Assembly: GCA_914767715.1 (NCBI GenBank)
Contig: OU612075.1
Span: 21,204,001-21,268,000 of the forward strand
DNA from: Membranipora membranacea
Lineage: Eukaryota > Bryozoa > Gymnolaemata > Cheilostomatida > Membraniporidae
DNA: 64,000 nucleotides
Direction: 5' to 3'
This document shows positions 47,280 through 58,560 of the stretch, one piece after another. Both the position numbers and the translations under genes were made by a program. Position 1 is the stretch's first letter. Each line of letters begins with the position of its first letter. The notes beneath the pieces were generated by a model. That model saw nothing but the letters and a program-made list of their open reading frames with translations, had not been told where the DNA came from and did no database searches.

Positions 47280-49630
47280 TTTAAATGAAGACAATTTCAC
47301 ATGAAACAAGCAACTACAATTACCTTGCCGCACTATCAAAAGCGTTAAACCAAAAGTGGTGCATATTTAATTGGCAAAAATAAAAAAAATAAGATGCAAA
47401 GACAAATAAATATCTGGCACATAATGAAATAAAAATTGAAGCAAAAAGCATAAATGCAAACTACGGCCAGGTTTTGAAGCATTACATTGGTCACAAATTC
47501 TATTGATCTCATAAATAATCTATAAGTTTTTTAGTGGTGCACATGTTGCAAAATATAATGAACCCAGATGATCATTGTAAACTTGAGGAAAAATTTATCA
47601 AATAATATCAATACCATATAGACAATCCCGTGATATATATGGGTTAGTGACTCCTGCTAATAATTTACATTGAGGCTAAAAACTTGTTTAGGGTCAAGCT
47701 GAGAGTAGTTCTTCATCTAGAGGTAGGTTGGCGATCAAATATTCAGCTACCCGGATCATATTGTGGCAGAAGTAGTGATACAATTTTAATGCCAAGACAT
47801 TTCTAAACTGAGAATTGTCCACCTGTTATGCAAGAGAAGACAAGTCTCGTGGATATTTTATTTTCCTGTGACCAGGGAAGGGGGGTATATCCCACCCTCC
47901 CTGCTGTGATAGAATGACTACATATTGCAGTGTGATATCCCTGTAAATAAGACAGCAATAAGTCATAACAGTCAATGGTTAAATCCTTACCATCATAGTA
48001 GCTCAGGTTCTCAATGCCGTCATAATCAGATTCTTCGTCATCCGCAACCCAAAATAGTATGGTTCTAATGGTCTGGTGCATCAACTCATGCAGGTATAAT
48101 AGTTGGGCTATCTCTGTAAGTGGATCTTACGCGGCCTTGTTACTCATGCATCTTTCACACCTGATTCTATCCGAAGGTCTCGGATGATTTTTTAGAAGAA
48201 AACTGATGTTATATGTTGCGGTTGATGCTTGTTTACAATTTCATTATAATCAGAAGATACGGGTATCATGATTGTTCTTATCTGAGAGACTTCTCACCAG
48301 GAGTGATACTCTATGAGATTTTCTCCTTTCTTGTAGAAGAAAGTGGGTAGGAAGTACACACTTTTCTCGTTTCTGACATAAATCCTGCTGTTTTTGATAT
48401 TTGTTGCTCACAATTGGCAGAGGCATGTGCCAGCATTGTTCTGATCATGGTAAACCATGAACCACTTAAGACTACAATAATTAGTGACATTTCAAGTAGC
48501 TAAATGTCCACAAGTCAAGTCCATCAACTTGCCTAACCAGCTGTGGGGCAGGTTGAGCAACGGCTCTGGGTATATTGTGTTGTAAAAGTATTGCATAGAG
48601 CAGTTACATCCATTACTGTGGCATATTTGCCGTTTTTAGCTATCGAGATAGCATGCCCCCAAACACTGTCTGCATTGGTAAGCTATTGGTCAACTGAGCT
48701 TTCTATGATAAAACCAACGTCCTCATCTGTCTCTTTTTTTCTTCATTGTTCTATTCAACCGAAGACTCTAAAGCCTATCTACGGGTAAAAATCTTGCATC
48801 AGGAAATGCATGGTATTATTATTTTTTTTTATCATAAAACCTACTAATAGGTAATCTAGGGGAGTGATACATACCCGTCACAAGGCATCCCATTTTATTT
48901 TGGTTTTTTTTTTGCACATGATGCAGCGATTGTACCCATCTCATTACCCCTTAGGGCTATCTTAATGAAACTTAACATAGTCATACATAGTAAGGAGACT
49001 ATACACAAAAAAATTCAGACATCTGACATATTATTTTTGAGATATCGAGCCCAATAGGGGAGACAACTGGAACGTTATCGATACAGAATACCAGTTTATT
49101 GAAGCAGTACAATACTCAAAAATACATTCAAACTCAAGGTTAGGGAGTACTGAGTGCAATGAATGAGTAAAAAAATCTGGAAACCTCAGTATTTTTATAA
49201 AATAATCGCAAAAAACAGAATCCATGAATTTCTAGGGTATACCCCTACACAAATTACTGAATAGACTGTAAACCACTTATTTCACACTAAATCGTCTTCA
49301 GTCATTGCGTTCCTGACGAAATTCTGGTCTACTATGTCAAAACTCAGCTCCATCCATTTATTTTCCTTCATTCGGTTGCTCGGACACATCCTAAAAGTAT
49401 CGAGAAATGCAATATTGAGAAAAACGGCATTGAAATAGGGATGGGTAGAAACAGAGTATACACTGTGAAACAATATGCTTTTATGCCAATTTTTTGCGAC
49501 TGTGATCAATCGTACTTGCATTGCACTGTTTTGGGATGTTTCTGTGGTTCTTACATCATTTATAACTCATAGGACTGGGGATAATCCACTTACATCATAG
49601 ACAAGATTCAAGAAAGTATAAACACCTTAC
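47280..49630. other. Decayed transposon DNA, unrecognised open frames
   Basis: Minus-strand open stretches at about 47,803-48,084 (acidic, VADDEESDYDG) and 49,282-49,521 (STHPYFNAVFLN) have coding-like composition but no family could be named. Bases 48,575-48,690 are a diverged copy of 52,865-52,955 (TATTGCATAGAGCA, ACTGTGG, GAGATAGCATG shared), so parts of this region are duplicated 4 kb to the right. Confidence 0.4.
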
Positions 49631-49634
49631 TAAC

Positions 49635-51060
49635 CTATGTCAGTCGAGCTCCAAATCGGCCTGCTGCGTAGGTCGCTCCCTCTTTCTGTTTTCTCCGTTG
49701 ATCTTCACTAATCTGCTGTTGTTTTCTAGCTTTCCTATCACCACTTGCTGCTACTTTACGGTTCTTACGTAGATCATCCTTATTGATCGCCCTGGACAAC
49801 GAGAAGAGGCAGCAGATGCTCCAGAACAGGCTTATGTAGATCAGGGCAATGTCCTTGTGGTTTATTTGGATTGAAAAACCAGCACCAGCTGTCTCCAGGA
49901 CAAAACCGATGATCTGGTTCAGAGTCGGTTGATGTTATGTGATATGGACTGCCATTATCGCTGTCTTCATCTTCTGGGTATCACCAGCCTTCTCTTTTAT
50001 AGCTCTGTGATAGTAGCTGTGAAGTTGCTTTATCACATTAGCTGTCAGCTTGCCTTTCCCTCCCAGAGTCGTCCCTTCTTTCTGCTTGTTTTTTTTCAGA
50101 TTTTCTAGCTCATGAGTCAGTCTTTTAGCCAAATGATTTATACACTCTTCTTTCTTTATGACTTATCTCCATATGGTCTCAGCTTCGTCACAGCATCGTA
50201 GGCCTTGCTGTCCCCATCACTCAGCATGGTGACATAGTGTAATGAACTCGTCGAGGACCGACTCCAGATAGCTTCCGCAGCAGCCACCTACATCGCATTG
50301 CTGGAACCTTTGTGATTCTTTTGGCACTTGCTGTCATGGCTGTCCATATATCTCTGCAGTTCGATTAGTGGTATATCATCTTCTTTAGACTATATTCGTT
50401 CACATGATACACAGAAGTTGGTCATTCCTTCGAAGTCAACCACGTAACCCGCCAAAATGTCAATGGCCACACCGATGCCGTTATGAGATGTGTGGCCACG
50501 TTTATGCCAGGTCCCATCGAAGGACACGGCAATGTCTATAAACCTCATCCTCTGCAGAAGCCAACCCTTCTTCAATGTATCGATTACAAACTATCTCTTG
50601 TATGAACTATATGTGCTCGGCGAATGCAGCTTCGCACGACTTGTTCAAGTCATGGAGTTTCTGAGTGAACACTGTGTCAGATATGGCTGGTGGAAGTTCA
50701 AGCTGGGCTAGAAACCCAGATGCCTGCTCATAGCCGAGCCCTTCTGTCTTACATGCATATGTAAATTGATTGTTTATGTCAAATGATCGCCAACTAGACA
50801 CTCTCGGAGATGTAAATTTAGAGAATACTACATTATCACACTCCGTACACACTAACTCAAGTTTCGATGCCAATCCGAACATAGTATCTTCATTAAATAC
50901 TATCACGTCTATGGAGTCACACTGCGGTGAATGTAAATAAAAATGTGTATACATCCAGATGTATCCGGGAAGGGGATATTTTGGCACTATCTCCGTAAGA
51001 TTTGATTGGCTACCATTCACCAAACCAACCTGATATGAATGCAGAAGTGTCTGTTGAAGA
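49635..51060 (-). pseudogene. Mutator-like (PF20700-type) transposase, dead copy
   Basis: DDE-type DNA transposase family widespread in invertebrates. Minus-strand landmarks in order: a zinc-finger-like CTECDNVVFSKF; FDINNQFTYACKTEGLGYEQA; IDIAVSFDGTWHKRGHTSHN with the first Asp; YVVDFEGMTNFCVSC; MLSDGDSKAYDAV with the second Asp; INHLAKRLTHELENLKK; GGKGKLTANVI; STDSEPDHRFCPGDSWC; and a basic C-terminus ending EGATYAAGRFGARL. Stops follow EHI and CERI, the frame shifts twice (near 50,590 and 50,165), and the segment between LEHLLPLF and the basic tail, which should hold the catalytic Glu (NESLH-like), is missing. It cannot be active. Confidence 0.75.
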
Positions 51061-51289
51061 AAGATAGGAGAGATAAAATAAACATAAACCATTGTACAAT
51101 ATTTAACGTTTACCATTGAAAACACTTTTGTTTTATACTACATTTTGGTGATTAAGCCTACTAAATAAGGAAACATCCCTTCTTCTCGATAAACTACTTC
51201 AATGTATACAAAACACTATCAATGTGATCACATCAAATTATTTTGAATACCAAATGAAATGTTCCCTGTATTCATCTTGTCTCATACTA

Positions 51290-51960
51290 AGTCTACTCAA
51301 TGCTTTACCGGTGATAAATGCAGTGTTTCGTTCCATCTTAGGGTGTCTTCCCGTTTGATTCCCAAGTACTTCACTCCAGTAGATTTTGGCATGTCAATGT
51401 CATGTAGGCCGTAGGGTTAAGGTATTGTTCACACCTCGCATTCGGCTGAACTTAATATGCTCGCATTTAAGAGCATTGAATTCCATTTTTTCTCCCACGT
51501 CTCTAGCGCATGGAGCTCCTCTTGTAGTTTGGCTCGGTCGTCAGCAGTATTATTGATGACAGTGTCATTCGCATATAGTCTGACACAAGACCAGACAGAA
51601 CCAGGGAGATTGTGAGATTGAGATTGTGAAGGGCGTGCCTCAGTTTTTTGGTCTTGGATATGACAGTAGGACATTGTTTCAGTTAACACTTTTTTGCATT
51701 GAAACCCATGCCTCATATTTTCCTCAAGTGTTGAGCGACTCCAGATTGACTTGAAATTTCCTTTCATCTGCTGCGTTGTATATACCTGATACATTAGAGT
51801 ATAATCAGCGAAGAGGCCAACAGAGCAATTGACAGACTGGATAATCGTTGATATTACATCACTACCAGGAACAGTACAGGGTCCAGTCTCGCGCCTTGTG
51901 GAACTTTAGATGTCATCGGCAGGGATTGAGTCTTTGCTCCATCTTAGCTCTACAGTTTGG
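51290..51960 (-). mobile_element. LINE reverse-transcriptase palm fragment with two palm motifs
   Basis: Minus-strand translation shows ARLDPVLFLV, then SVNCSVGLFADYTLMYQ, then further on SVWSCVRLYANDTVINN followed by LQEELHALETWEKKWN and CEHIKFSRMRG and a YLG-like/RWNETLH end. These are RT palm (FADD-type) and thumb motifs of a CR1/Jockey-like LINE. The catalytic box is FADY in one and YAND in the other. Two diverged palm motifs in a row point to a partial tandem or nested copy. Confidence 0.65.
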
Positions 51961-51973
51961 GATCTAGGGGAGA

Positions 51974-52325
51974 AGTTAGTGGGTACTGTGAGACGTGTTT
52001 TTGACCCCTTATAACTCAGAGAACTTTCAGTCTAGAGCGTACCTGTATGGATTGTTCCATCATCAATAGCAAAGCTTTACTATGCATTTGTCGCAGCTAA
52101 CTGGTACGAATGGACTTGCCACTAGAGGAGAAATAAGAAAAGTGGCTCACAGTACTCACTTTAAAAAAGAGTTGGTACTATGAGACAACGCAAAGGGTAC
52201 ACTGAGACAAGTTTATGTTGACTAGAGGATACACTGAGACAAGTTTATGTTGACTAGAGGGTACCATGAGACAAGATCTTGTTTCAAAAACCGGACCCAA
52301 AGTAAGTAGGGTACTATGAGACATT
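51974..52325. repeat. Irregular repeats of GGTACTATGAGACA, with two 32-bp tandem units
   Basis: The motif GGTAC(A/T)(A/C)TGAGACA recurs about six times between 51,974 and 52,325. Two adjacent 32-bp units at 52,198-52,261 (TACACTGAGACAAG plus TTTATGTTGACTAGAGG) are nearly identical. Confidence 0.7.
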
Positions 52326-53569
52326 CTAAAATTATTGGTGAATTTTCATCAGAAATAAGTGATAATACATTTAAAATAGGTGACAATGTAACGGGAAAGG
52401 TTGTACTTTATTACTTATATACATTATTCCTTTGTATAACAGTAATGAATATTATGCTGTAACGATGACAAATATGTTTGAATTTTAGTTGCTTTTCAGT
52501 CATTTCTCACCATAAATCACTCGCCCCTCAGCGCAGATCCAGATTATTTGGGATGATTGCGTCACAATTACAAGTTTTTTCGACTGGTTTGCTCCGTCGA
52601 AGTAGGCGCCCGCAACTTATACCTGAGTTTCTCTGCTTTGACTTCACAAATATCTGGCTGGTTTAGAAACACAACCGGTTCGTCTTTTCCTTGCGCCGAA
52701 GGCAGTTTGCAGTGATACCGTCTTCAGCCACCCCCATCAGTCCTTACCGATAAAGTAAACTTTACCATTTCCGGCCTCAAACTCGATAACGAAATAGTCT
52801 CCTTCTTCAATGTTCAGTGTTGTTGCTGAGTCTACATCAATGATCCTTATTTCTTGATCATCAAGTATTGCATAGAGCAATTGCATCCAATACTGTGGTA
52901 CATTTTCTGCTTTGAACCATTGAGATAGCATGTCCCTAATGTTGTCTGCAATGTCAATGTCATTAAGTTACATTCATTTTGATATTAGTATTTTTTATTA
53001 TGATAGGTTAGTAAGTATTTTAGCAAAGAAATTGTTCTGAGCATAATATAATATTCAATAAGAGGAGTAAAATCACGTTCAGTTCCAAAATATACCAACC
53101 TTGCCATTCTGCCATTTGTAATACAGTACTCTTCGGACAAACTCGGACTTTCTAATTCTTCTTGGTTAGATTTGGCACTTATAGCAAGTTCATGAAGAAA
53201 GAAATTTTTAGAAATAAAAAAGAAAGGTTTAGGTTATAATAATAAGGCAAAAATACCAACTAGATAAGATATATTACATAGTTTTTATAACAGGAAAAAA
53301 TGTGATGCATTTGTTGCCTCGGAGGACATCCAAGTAAAAATGGTGAAGGTGATAAAAGTATATGATGCAAGATGGCTGTAGAACACAGAGATTTTGAGCT
53401 TGTTGAGATTGCGTCTCTGAATGAAGGTGAAATAGATAATACTATTTGAGTAATTCTGGCTGTTATAAAAAGTAGAATATAAAAAACATGATTTGACAAA
53501 TAAATGCTGATAGTACTGTTGATGAGGTTTGTGATGTGATGAGGTAGATTTAAATACAAAATAATATTG
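52326..53569 (-). other. Transposon-derived open stretch and unrecognised DNA
   Basis: The minus-strand open segment 52,737-52,931 reads LSQWFKAENVPQYWMQ, LLYAILDDQEIRIID and GDYFVIEFEAG. A diverged copy with stops lies at 48,575-48,690. The family is not recognised. The rest, up to 53,569, shows no clear coding sequence. Confidence 0.35.
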
Positions 53570-54060
53570 TTAAAAAGTCATCATAGAAGCCTTTGGCCTT
53601 GCCGACTAGTTGATTCAGTAGTACCAGGTCCTTGTACACAACCTCAGAATGGTTATCTCAGTACTGACTATCACTAGTACATATACAAAAAAAAAACCCT
53701 GAACTCTAAACATGCCATCTGGATCTGACACCGGAAGTAGTGGGCATGGTTTTTATTCAATGTAATAGAGTTGCCATCCATAACAAGAAACCATTAGGCC
53801 TTATCAAGGTCTGGCCCAGCAACAGGACACTTGATTTCCAGTACACGAGATAGTGGCCCTGGTATGTACCCATCTGTGCAAGCCCCTAACCGATGGTGCT
53901 CTGGGTGAAGCATATGAGATCGCTCCTCAGCAATGACATTGTACTGATTCTCATAGTATGCTTTGGTCGCTGATTCATACTTCCCACCATGACGTATTGC
54001 CGGAATGTGGGTTTGATCTGTGGAGTTAGTTTGTTTGTCTTGGTCTTCTAGTTCTCTAGG
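53570..54060 (-). pseudogene. YqaJ-type exonuclease domain relic A
   Basis: Minus-strand translation gives IRHGGKYESATKAYYEN, then HPEHHRLGACTDGYI and LSRVLEIKCP, then WFLVMDG, LNKNHAHYF and QMACL. This is the order of the YqaJ/lambda-exonuclease fold: a small helix, LGAxxDG with the metal-binding Asp, LEIKCP (the E-x-K of the PD-(D/E)xK core) and the LxxxHxYYxQxQxQM helix. A TAA follows CPVAGPDLDKA. Such domains are common in invertebrate mobile elements. This copy is degraded. Confidence 0.65.
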
Positions 54061-54413
54061 ATTTGTTAACAGGCACAGGCATTGACCGGCCCAAGCTATG
54101 GCAGCTTGGAGGAGCTGATCCAGAAGAGCAGACTAGAGGTCTTAAGCTGAAGCCTCACTACCTGCACATAGAGGACTATAACTTAAACTTTATTATTTAC
54201 AAGCTTGTAGTATATTTGGTTACTATTGACAAATTTCAAAAACAGAAATGAATTGCATACGTGTTGATAAAATTTAAAATTCTGTTTACTGAATAACAAC
54301 TCATTGAATCATGTTTCAGACTTCTTTATCTAATTTTTGTACTCATTGTAAAAAATCAGGAGAACTTTCTTATGTCAAGTATCTCAGTATGTATAAAATA
54401 ATATTATCATGAA

Positions 54414-54695
54414 CTAGCGATCATTTATTTCATTGTCCCCAGCTACTCGCTCAGCATATACTGTATGGTTATAATCTGCCCACATTTCCTCATCCATTCT
54501 GTTGAACTTCGCTCTCACAAAAAGATACACACATGATTGGAGTGGGCGTCTTTCCCCTATCCGCAATTCAGCGTAGGCCCAAAACACCAACGATCGGTAA
54601 GTCGTAAGGTTGTTTATACGTGTCTGAATTTCCTGCTCGGAGTATCTCCCGACAACCATTTTCTCTACATCCTCATACACAGGTCCTAAAATTTG
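54414..54695 (-). CDS. Unrecognised terminal exon, weak resemblance to P2RX7 C-terminal domain
   Basis: The minus strand has an acceptor (AATTTTAG) followed by about 90 open codons and a stop. It contains RINNLTTYRSLVFWAYAEL, then GERRPLQSCVYLFVRAKF. The YR-x-FW-Y-x(n)-R-x(3)-SC-x(4)-VR-x-F spacing recalls the P2RX7 cytoplasmic zinc domain found in many invertebrate stand-alone proteins, but the CxC zinc ligands are not in this exon. It sits between the two YqaJ relics, so it may belong to the same element. Confidence 0.3.
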   Translation of the reverse strand, partial: QILGPVYEDVEKMVVGRYSEQEIQTRINNLTTYRSLVFWAYAELRIGERRPLQSCVYLFVRAKFNRMDEEMWADYNHTVYAERVAGDNEINDR

Positions 54696-54699
54696 AGAG

Positions 54700-55140
54700 T
54701 TAAAAAGTCATCATAGAAGCATTTGGCCTTGTCGACTAGTTGATTCAGTAGTACCGGGTCTTAGTACACTATCTCAAAATGGTTATCTAAATACTTACCA
54801 TCACGAGTACATAGATATACCTAAAACACTGCTCGACCATAAACATGCCATCTGGAAGTAGTAGACATGGGTTTTATTCAATGTAAAAAAGTTGCCATCC
54901 ATAACAGGAAACCATTTGGCCCTTTTTTCTCTTATTATAACCATATTAACTGATAACCATAGGTGGAGCATAAGACCTCGCTTCTCAACAATGACATTGT
55001 ACTGATTCTCATAGTATGCTATGGCCGCTGATTCATACTTCCTACCATGACTTATTGCCGCAGTGTTCGATTGATCTGTGGAGTTTGTTTGTTTGATTTG
55101 GTCTACTAGTTTTCTAGGATTTGTTGTGTGTCGTCTTCTA
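54700..55140 (-). pseudogene. YqaJ-type exonuclease domain relic B, active-site block deleted
   Basis: A diverged duplicate of relic A; both share AAAAAGTCATCATAGAAGC and TTGATTCAGTAGTACC at the left end, offset by about 1.1 kb. Minus-strand translation has ISHGRKYESAAIAYYEN and LMLH, then jumps to AKWFPVMDGN and LNKTHVYYF. The LGAxxDG to LEIKCP block present in relic A is absent, so the catalytic residues are lost. Confidence 0.6.
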
Positions 55141-55618
55141 TAAATGCTCCCAATCAGGTATCCTCCCTTTCCTCTTTTCCATCAAGCTCTTGTTGTCACC
55201 TTGCCCTCATGAGAGATGGCCTCCTTGGCAGCTTTCTTCATCGATATTAATATTATATCCAAGTAGCAGAGCATTAAATGCTTTCTGAGAACAATCTCCG
55301 CCTTTGCTGATGCTGTATGCTACATGATTTGATTTGAACTGGTTAACATATTGAGAAGGGTTACTTCATCCGAGGTGATCATGACTCAGACAAATACACG
55401 ATAGTTTATCTCTAAAAGAAAATAAAATCACAACCATACCTGTTATTTTGTTTATGGTATTGTCTGCGTAGTTGTACATGGGAAAGTTCTGTCCGTATCA
55501 GTTGACTGTTCTATCATCACTGTCACAGACCCCCTTGATGATTCAGCTGTGACAAATATACCTGTCGTCACAGCTAGTCCTGTAATATAACCTATTTTGT
55601 ATGCTGCCGCCACTACTG
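55141..55618. other. No recognised gene
   Basis: Nothing supported on either strand. Confidence 0.35.
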
Positions 55619-56205
55619 CTACCGCTGTATTGTGGGGTGAATTGAGGGTGACTTACTGCTGCTGCCACTACTAGCACCAAATCTGATTTCATATATTATG
55701 TCCCTCATTCTCCTTTTAGTTGTCTCAAGCTTCCTTTCACTGGTAATTTTGTCATGTTGCTGTACTATCTCTCTGCCGAAAAGAGAGTTGGGACTCGCAT
55801 CCTTCTCAGCTATCATTGTTGTAAACCTTTCACATGCTAACACCATTCTCTCCTCCATCGAGTCAGGTTCTGACCCCTTCTTCCTCTTGGCTGACCCATA
55901 TAGTTCTGAGAGGCTGATGTATTCCCATTTCTTGACGAGAAGGGAGTAAAGTTGTATATGGTATACCAACTAGCTGTCTCTGAGGTTATGGTAGGTCTTT
56001 GCGGCACAACTCCAAAGTTATTGATAGGATTTCTGGATGGTCTTGTGAACACGCTATCATCGCTGGCCTCACTCGCCATGCTTACAAGCCTTGACACAGA
56101 AATAGTTTCTTCTGAAGGATTGAGAGTTATCACATCATCAGCCTCTGTCCTGCAAGCCGGATGCTCTGCGTAAGCTGCTGGCGTTTTACCTGTACAAAAA
56201 AGCAC
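55619..56205 (-). pseudogene. Unrecognised minus-strand gene fragment with a frameshift
   Basis: Two open stretches in different frames overlap near 55,840-55,970 and read as one protein. The upstream part (about 56,190-55,950) is Ser/Thr/Glu-rich. The downstream part is charged and helical: SLSELYGSAKRKKG, MEERMVLACERFTTMI, then TSERKLETTKRRMRDIIYEI, ending in a Ser-rich tail and stop. The helical end looks like the C-terminal coiled region of MADF/Myb-like transposon accessory proteins, which is only a guess. Confidence 0.35.
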
Positions 56206-56603
56206 TTATCAATACAAGATGATTATTTATGACAAGGTTGGAGGTTAAGGTCACAACTTCAGACACTTGAACATCGAAGTTGAAAGATGCTCAAATACTT
56301 AGGATACTTAATGACTATGCTTATTCCATAATTACTGTGGATTGCATCAACCTGGCTGCGATCATCACTCCCATATGTGGAGTCATTTTCATAGATTTCA
56401 TCTAGCTGTTTATGGAAATAGCTGTCTGAGTATTCCTCTGCAATTGTGTCATCTTGTACAGCTCCAACTTCTCCTCTATCATGTTCCAAACATCTTCTGT
56501 TAGGCTTAAAACTGCGTTGAAGTAAGGAGGGGGAATGATACTATGTTTTTTCTGTATTACCTTATATGCATCCGTTTCACAGAAGTTGTGGCAGGGGTAC
56601 CAT

Positions 56604-56961
56604 CAGCCTCACTATCAAACAAAATCCAGTTCCCATCCGTCAAGAAGGTAATCTGCAATATGCTTCTTTAGAGCAGCGAAAAAGGTAGGATTTTCATCTA
56701 TCATCTGCTTAGTGATGATAGTCTGGCTGGGAGCTTCTTTGATTCTTTGCTGATTGCAGTTTCTTGGAACCTCCAATCTTTTCAGCCTCACTATCAAATA
56801 AAATCCAGTTCCCATCCGTCAAGAAGGTAATCTGCAATATGCTTCTTTAGAGCAGCGAAAAAGGTAGGATTTTCATCTATCATCTGCTTAGTGATGATAG
56901 TCTGGCTGGTAGCTGCTTTGATTCTTTGCTGATTGCAGTTTCTTGGAACCTCCAATCTTTT
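56604..56961. repeat. 179-bp tandem duplication
   Basis: Two nearly identical units (56,604-56,782 and 56,783-56,961) differ at a few bases only. On the minus strand each encodes TKQMIDENPTFFAALKKHI. A diverged third copy of the coding part is at about 60,895-61,015, where the frame continues WREDQDGNWIFFNSDS. Confidence 0.9.
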
Positions 56962-57339
56962 CCGACTAGATCCTCCTCAATCTTTGACTGAATTCGAATC
57001 GGAACGTTGGTCACAAGATGGTCATAGGTGTAATTTGTCAAATTGGTTGTTTCTTTGAATATCTTGAAAAACCTTCTTGATTCTCAGCAGCCATCTGTCT
57101 CAGAGCAATCTGCCAGTACCATTCAGCAAAGTGAAATGTTATAGAGTGAAGAGGCATCCCAAACATAGCTCTGGGCTTTACAGTTTTGGTCTCTCGAAAC
57201 CGCTGTAAGCAAACATGAAGGGCTAGCACTTAAACAGATCTTTGACACAACACTGAAAGCTCAGGAACTCGACACATTTCAATCAATTCAGTTTCTATTG
57301 TTACACATGTACAAAGCAGCGGTGCTAAGAGCAAAAACT

Positions 57340-57430
57340 TTTTTTGATTTACCTCCATATACTTGTCAAGCACCTCATTGTCGTATTCGAAGTAATTTTT
57401 CACGGACGAAGTGACAATTTTTTTAAATTA
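57340..57430 (-). repeat. Exon-like segment repeated at 61,030-61,115
   Basis: Minus-strand translation KNYFEYDNEVLDKYMEV is followed by a donor-like GTAAATC. The copy at 61,030-61,115 reads KNYFEYDNEELDKYMEV. Both sit near the repeated MIDENP segment, so an exon pair seems to be duplicated about 3.7 kb apart. Confidence 0.6.
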
Positions 57431-57500
57431 AAGACTAAAAAACAACAATGTATAGGGGAACATTATGGACGATATTGTTCAGCCACTCCATGATAGCTGT

Positions 57501-57688
57501 CTGCTTGTGAATAGTTGTCTGCTTGTGAATAGTTGTCTGCTTGTGAATAGTTGTCTGCTTGTGAATAGTTGTCTGCTTGTGAATAGTGGCCTGCTTGTGA
57601 ATAGTGGCCTGCTTGTGAATAGTGGCCTGCTTGTGAATAGTGGCCTGCTTGTGAATAGTGGCCTGCTTGTGAATAGTGGCCTGCTTGA
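57501..57688. repeat. 18-bp minisatellite
   Basis: Ten units of CTGCTTGTGAATAGT plus TGT (first four) or GGC (last six), ending in a partial unit. Because 18 is a multiple of 3, the array is open in all three minus-strand frames and one plus-strand frame; these open frames are not evidence of a gene. Confidence 0.95.
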
Positions 57689-58379
57689 CATAATATAAAC
57701 ACAATATAAACATAAAACATAAACATAAAGCATAAACATAACATAATTGCGAGCAATATAGAGTATCACCAAAAGAACCATCAAGCTTTCTTAGATTCTT
57801 GACACCAAGGATTTCTTCTGAGTTGTGGAGAGTTTGGTATCTGTTTACGCTCGCCATAAACATAACATAATAATTATATTAAAACTAGTCTTTGCCAATT
57901 CCCGAAAATTGACGTGCAGTATGTAATGCATGAGTACTATAATCATTAGCATAGCAAGCACATATTCTGGTACCTCAAAGACAAAGCTCCATTAATGCAA
58001 CCATAAAGATTATCGGTTTGGCAAGCACCAACTACGTACCCTGTCTTGTTGGCAATTTCTGTCTGAGCCCCTTACTCAAGTCGGTGCTGATTGGATGGGA
58101 TTGGTAGATGAGGTGGGTTGGGCCTGAAAAATAGGTAATTTCATGAAATCACCGAACAGCCCTCACATGCCGGCCTGTATAGTGTTTTATTAGACTTTAT
58201 TATTATCTCTTCTAACTCCCTATTTCGTGCAGAGCCGCCATGTCATCAGTTCCACTATACTTTCTTTTCCCACCTGAGCTGACGCTGCTCGCCTTATAAT
58301 ATTATGATGTGTTTCACTTTGAAATAAAAGCAACTCAACAGCTCTATAAAAGCTTGAGATTATTACATTACGTTTACTT

Positions 58380-58560
58380 ACTCAGTTAGATGGGCGCATT
58401 CCACAAACTATTCATAGCCTGGGATGCCTGGTTTCGGTTCACAGTTTGGTTTCCCATGCTCAACACCATCTCCTTTAGTTGTGCTCCACCATACATGGTT
58501 GGTCAGTTGATGCACCCAGGCAAGCAACGGTTTCTGCAACTAAATAGTGAGCAAACGTGT
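58380..58560 (-). mobile_element. Transposon-associated gene, WW exon, copy 3
   Basis: Minus-strand translation gives LLAWVHQLTNHVWWSTT, then GDGVEHGKPN. The pattern W(I/V)xxxxNHxWW followed by GD recalls a large family of uncharacterised, probably transposon-derived proteins of fish and invertebrates (recall only). A diverged copy is at 60,040-60,190. A stop follows soon after. Confidence 0.45.

Noticed and set aside
49282-49521. P2RX7-type zinc domain
   Set aside because: Only a vague THPYFNAVFLN resemblance and no Cys ligands; left unassigned.
57435-57863. Repeat protein genes in several frames
   Set aside because: All are produced by the 18-bp minisatellite being a multiple of three.
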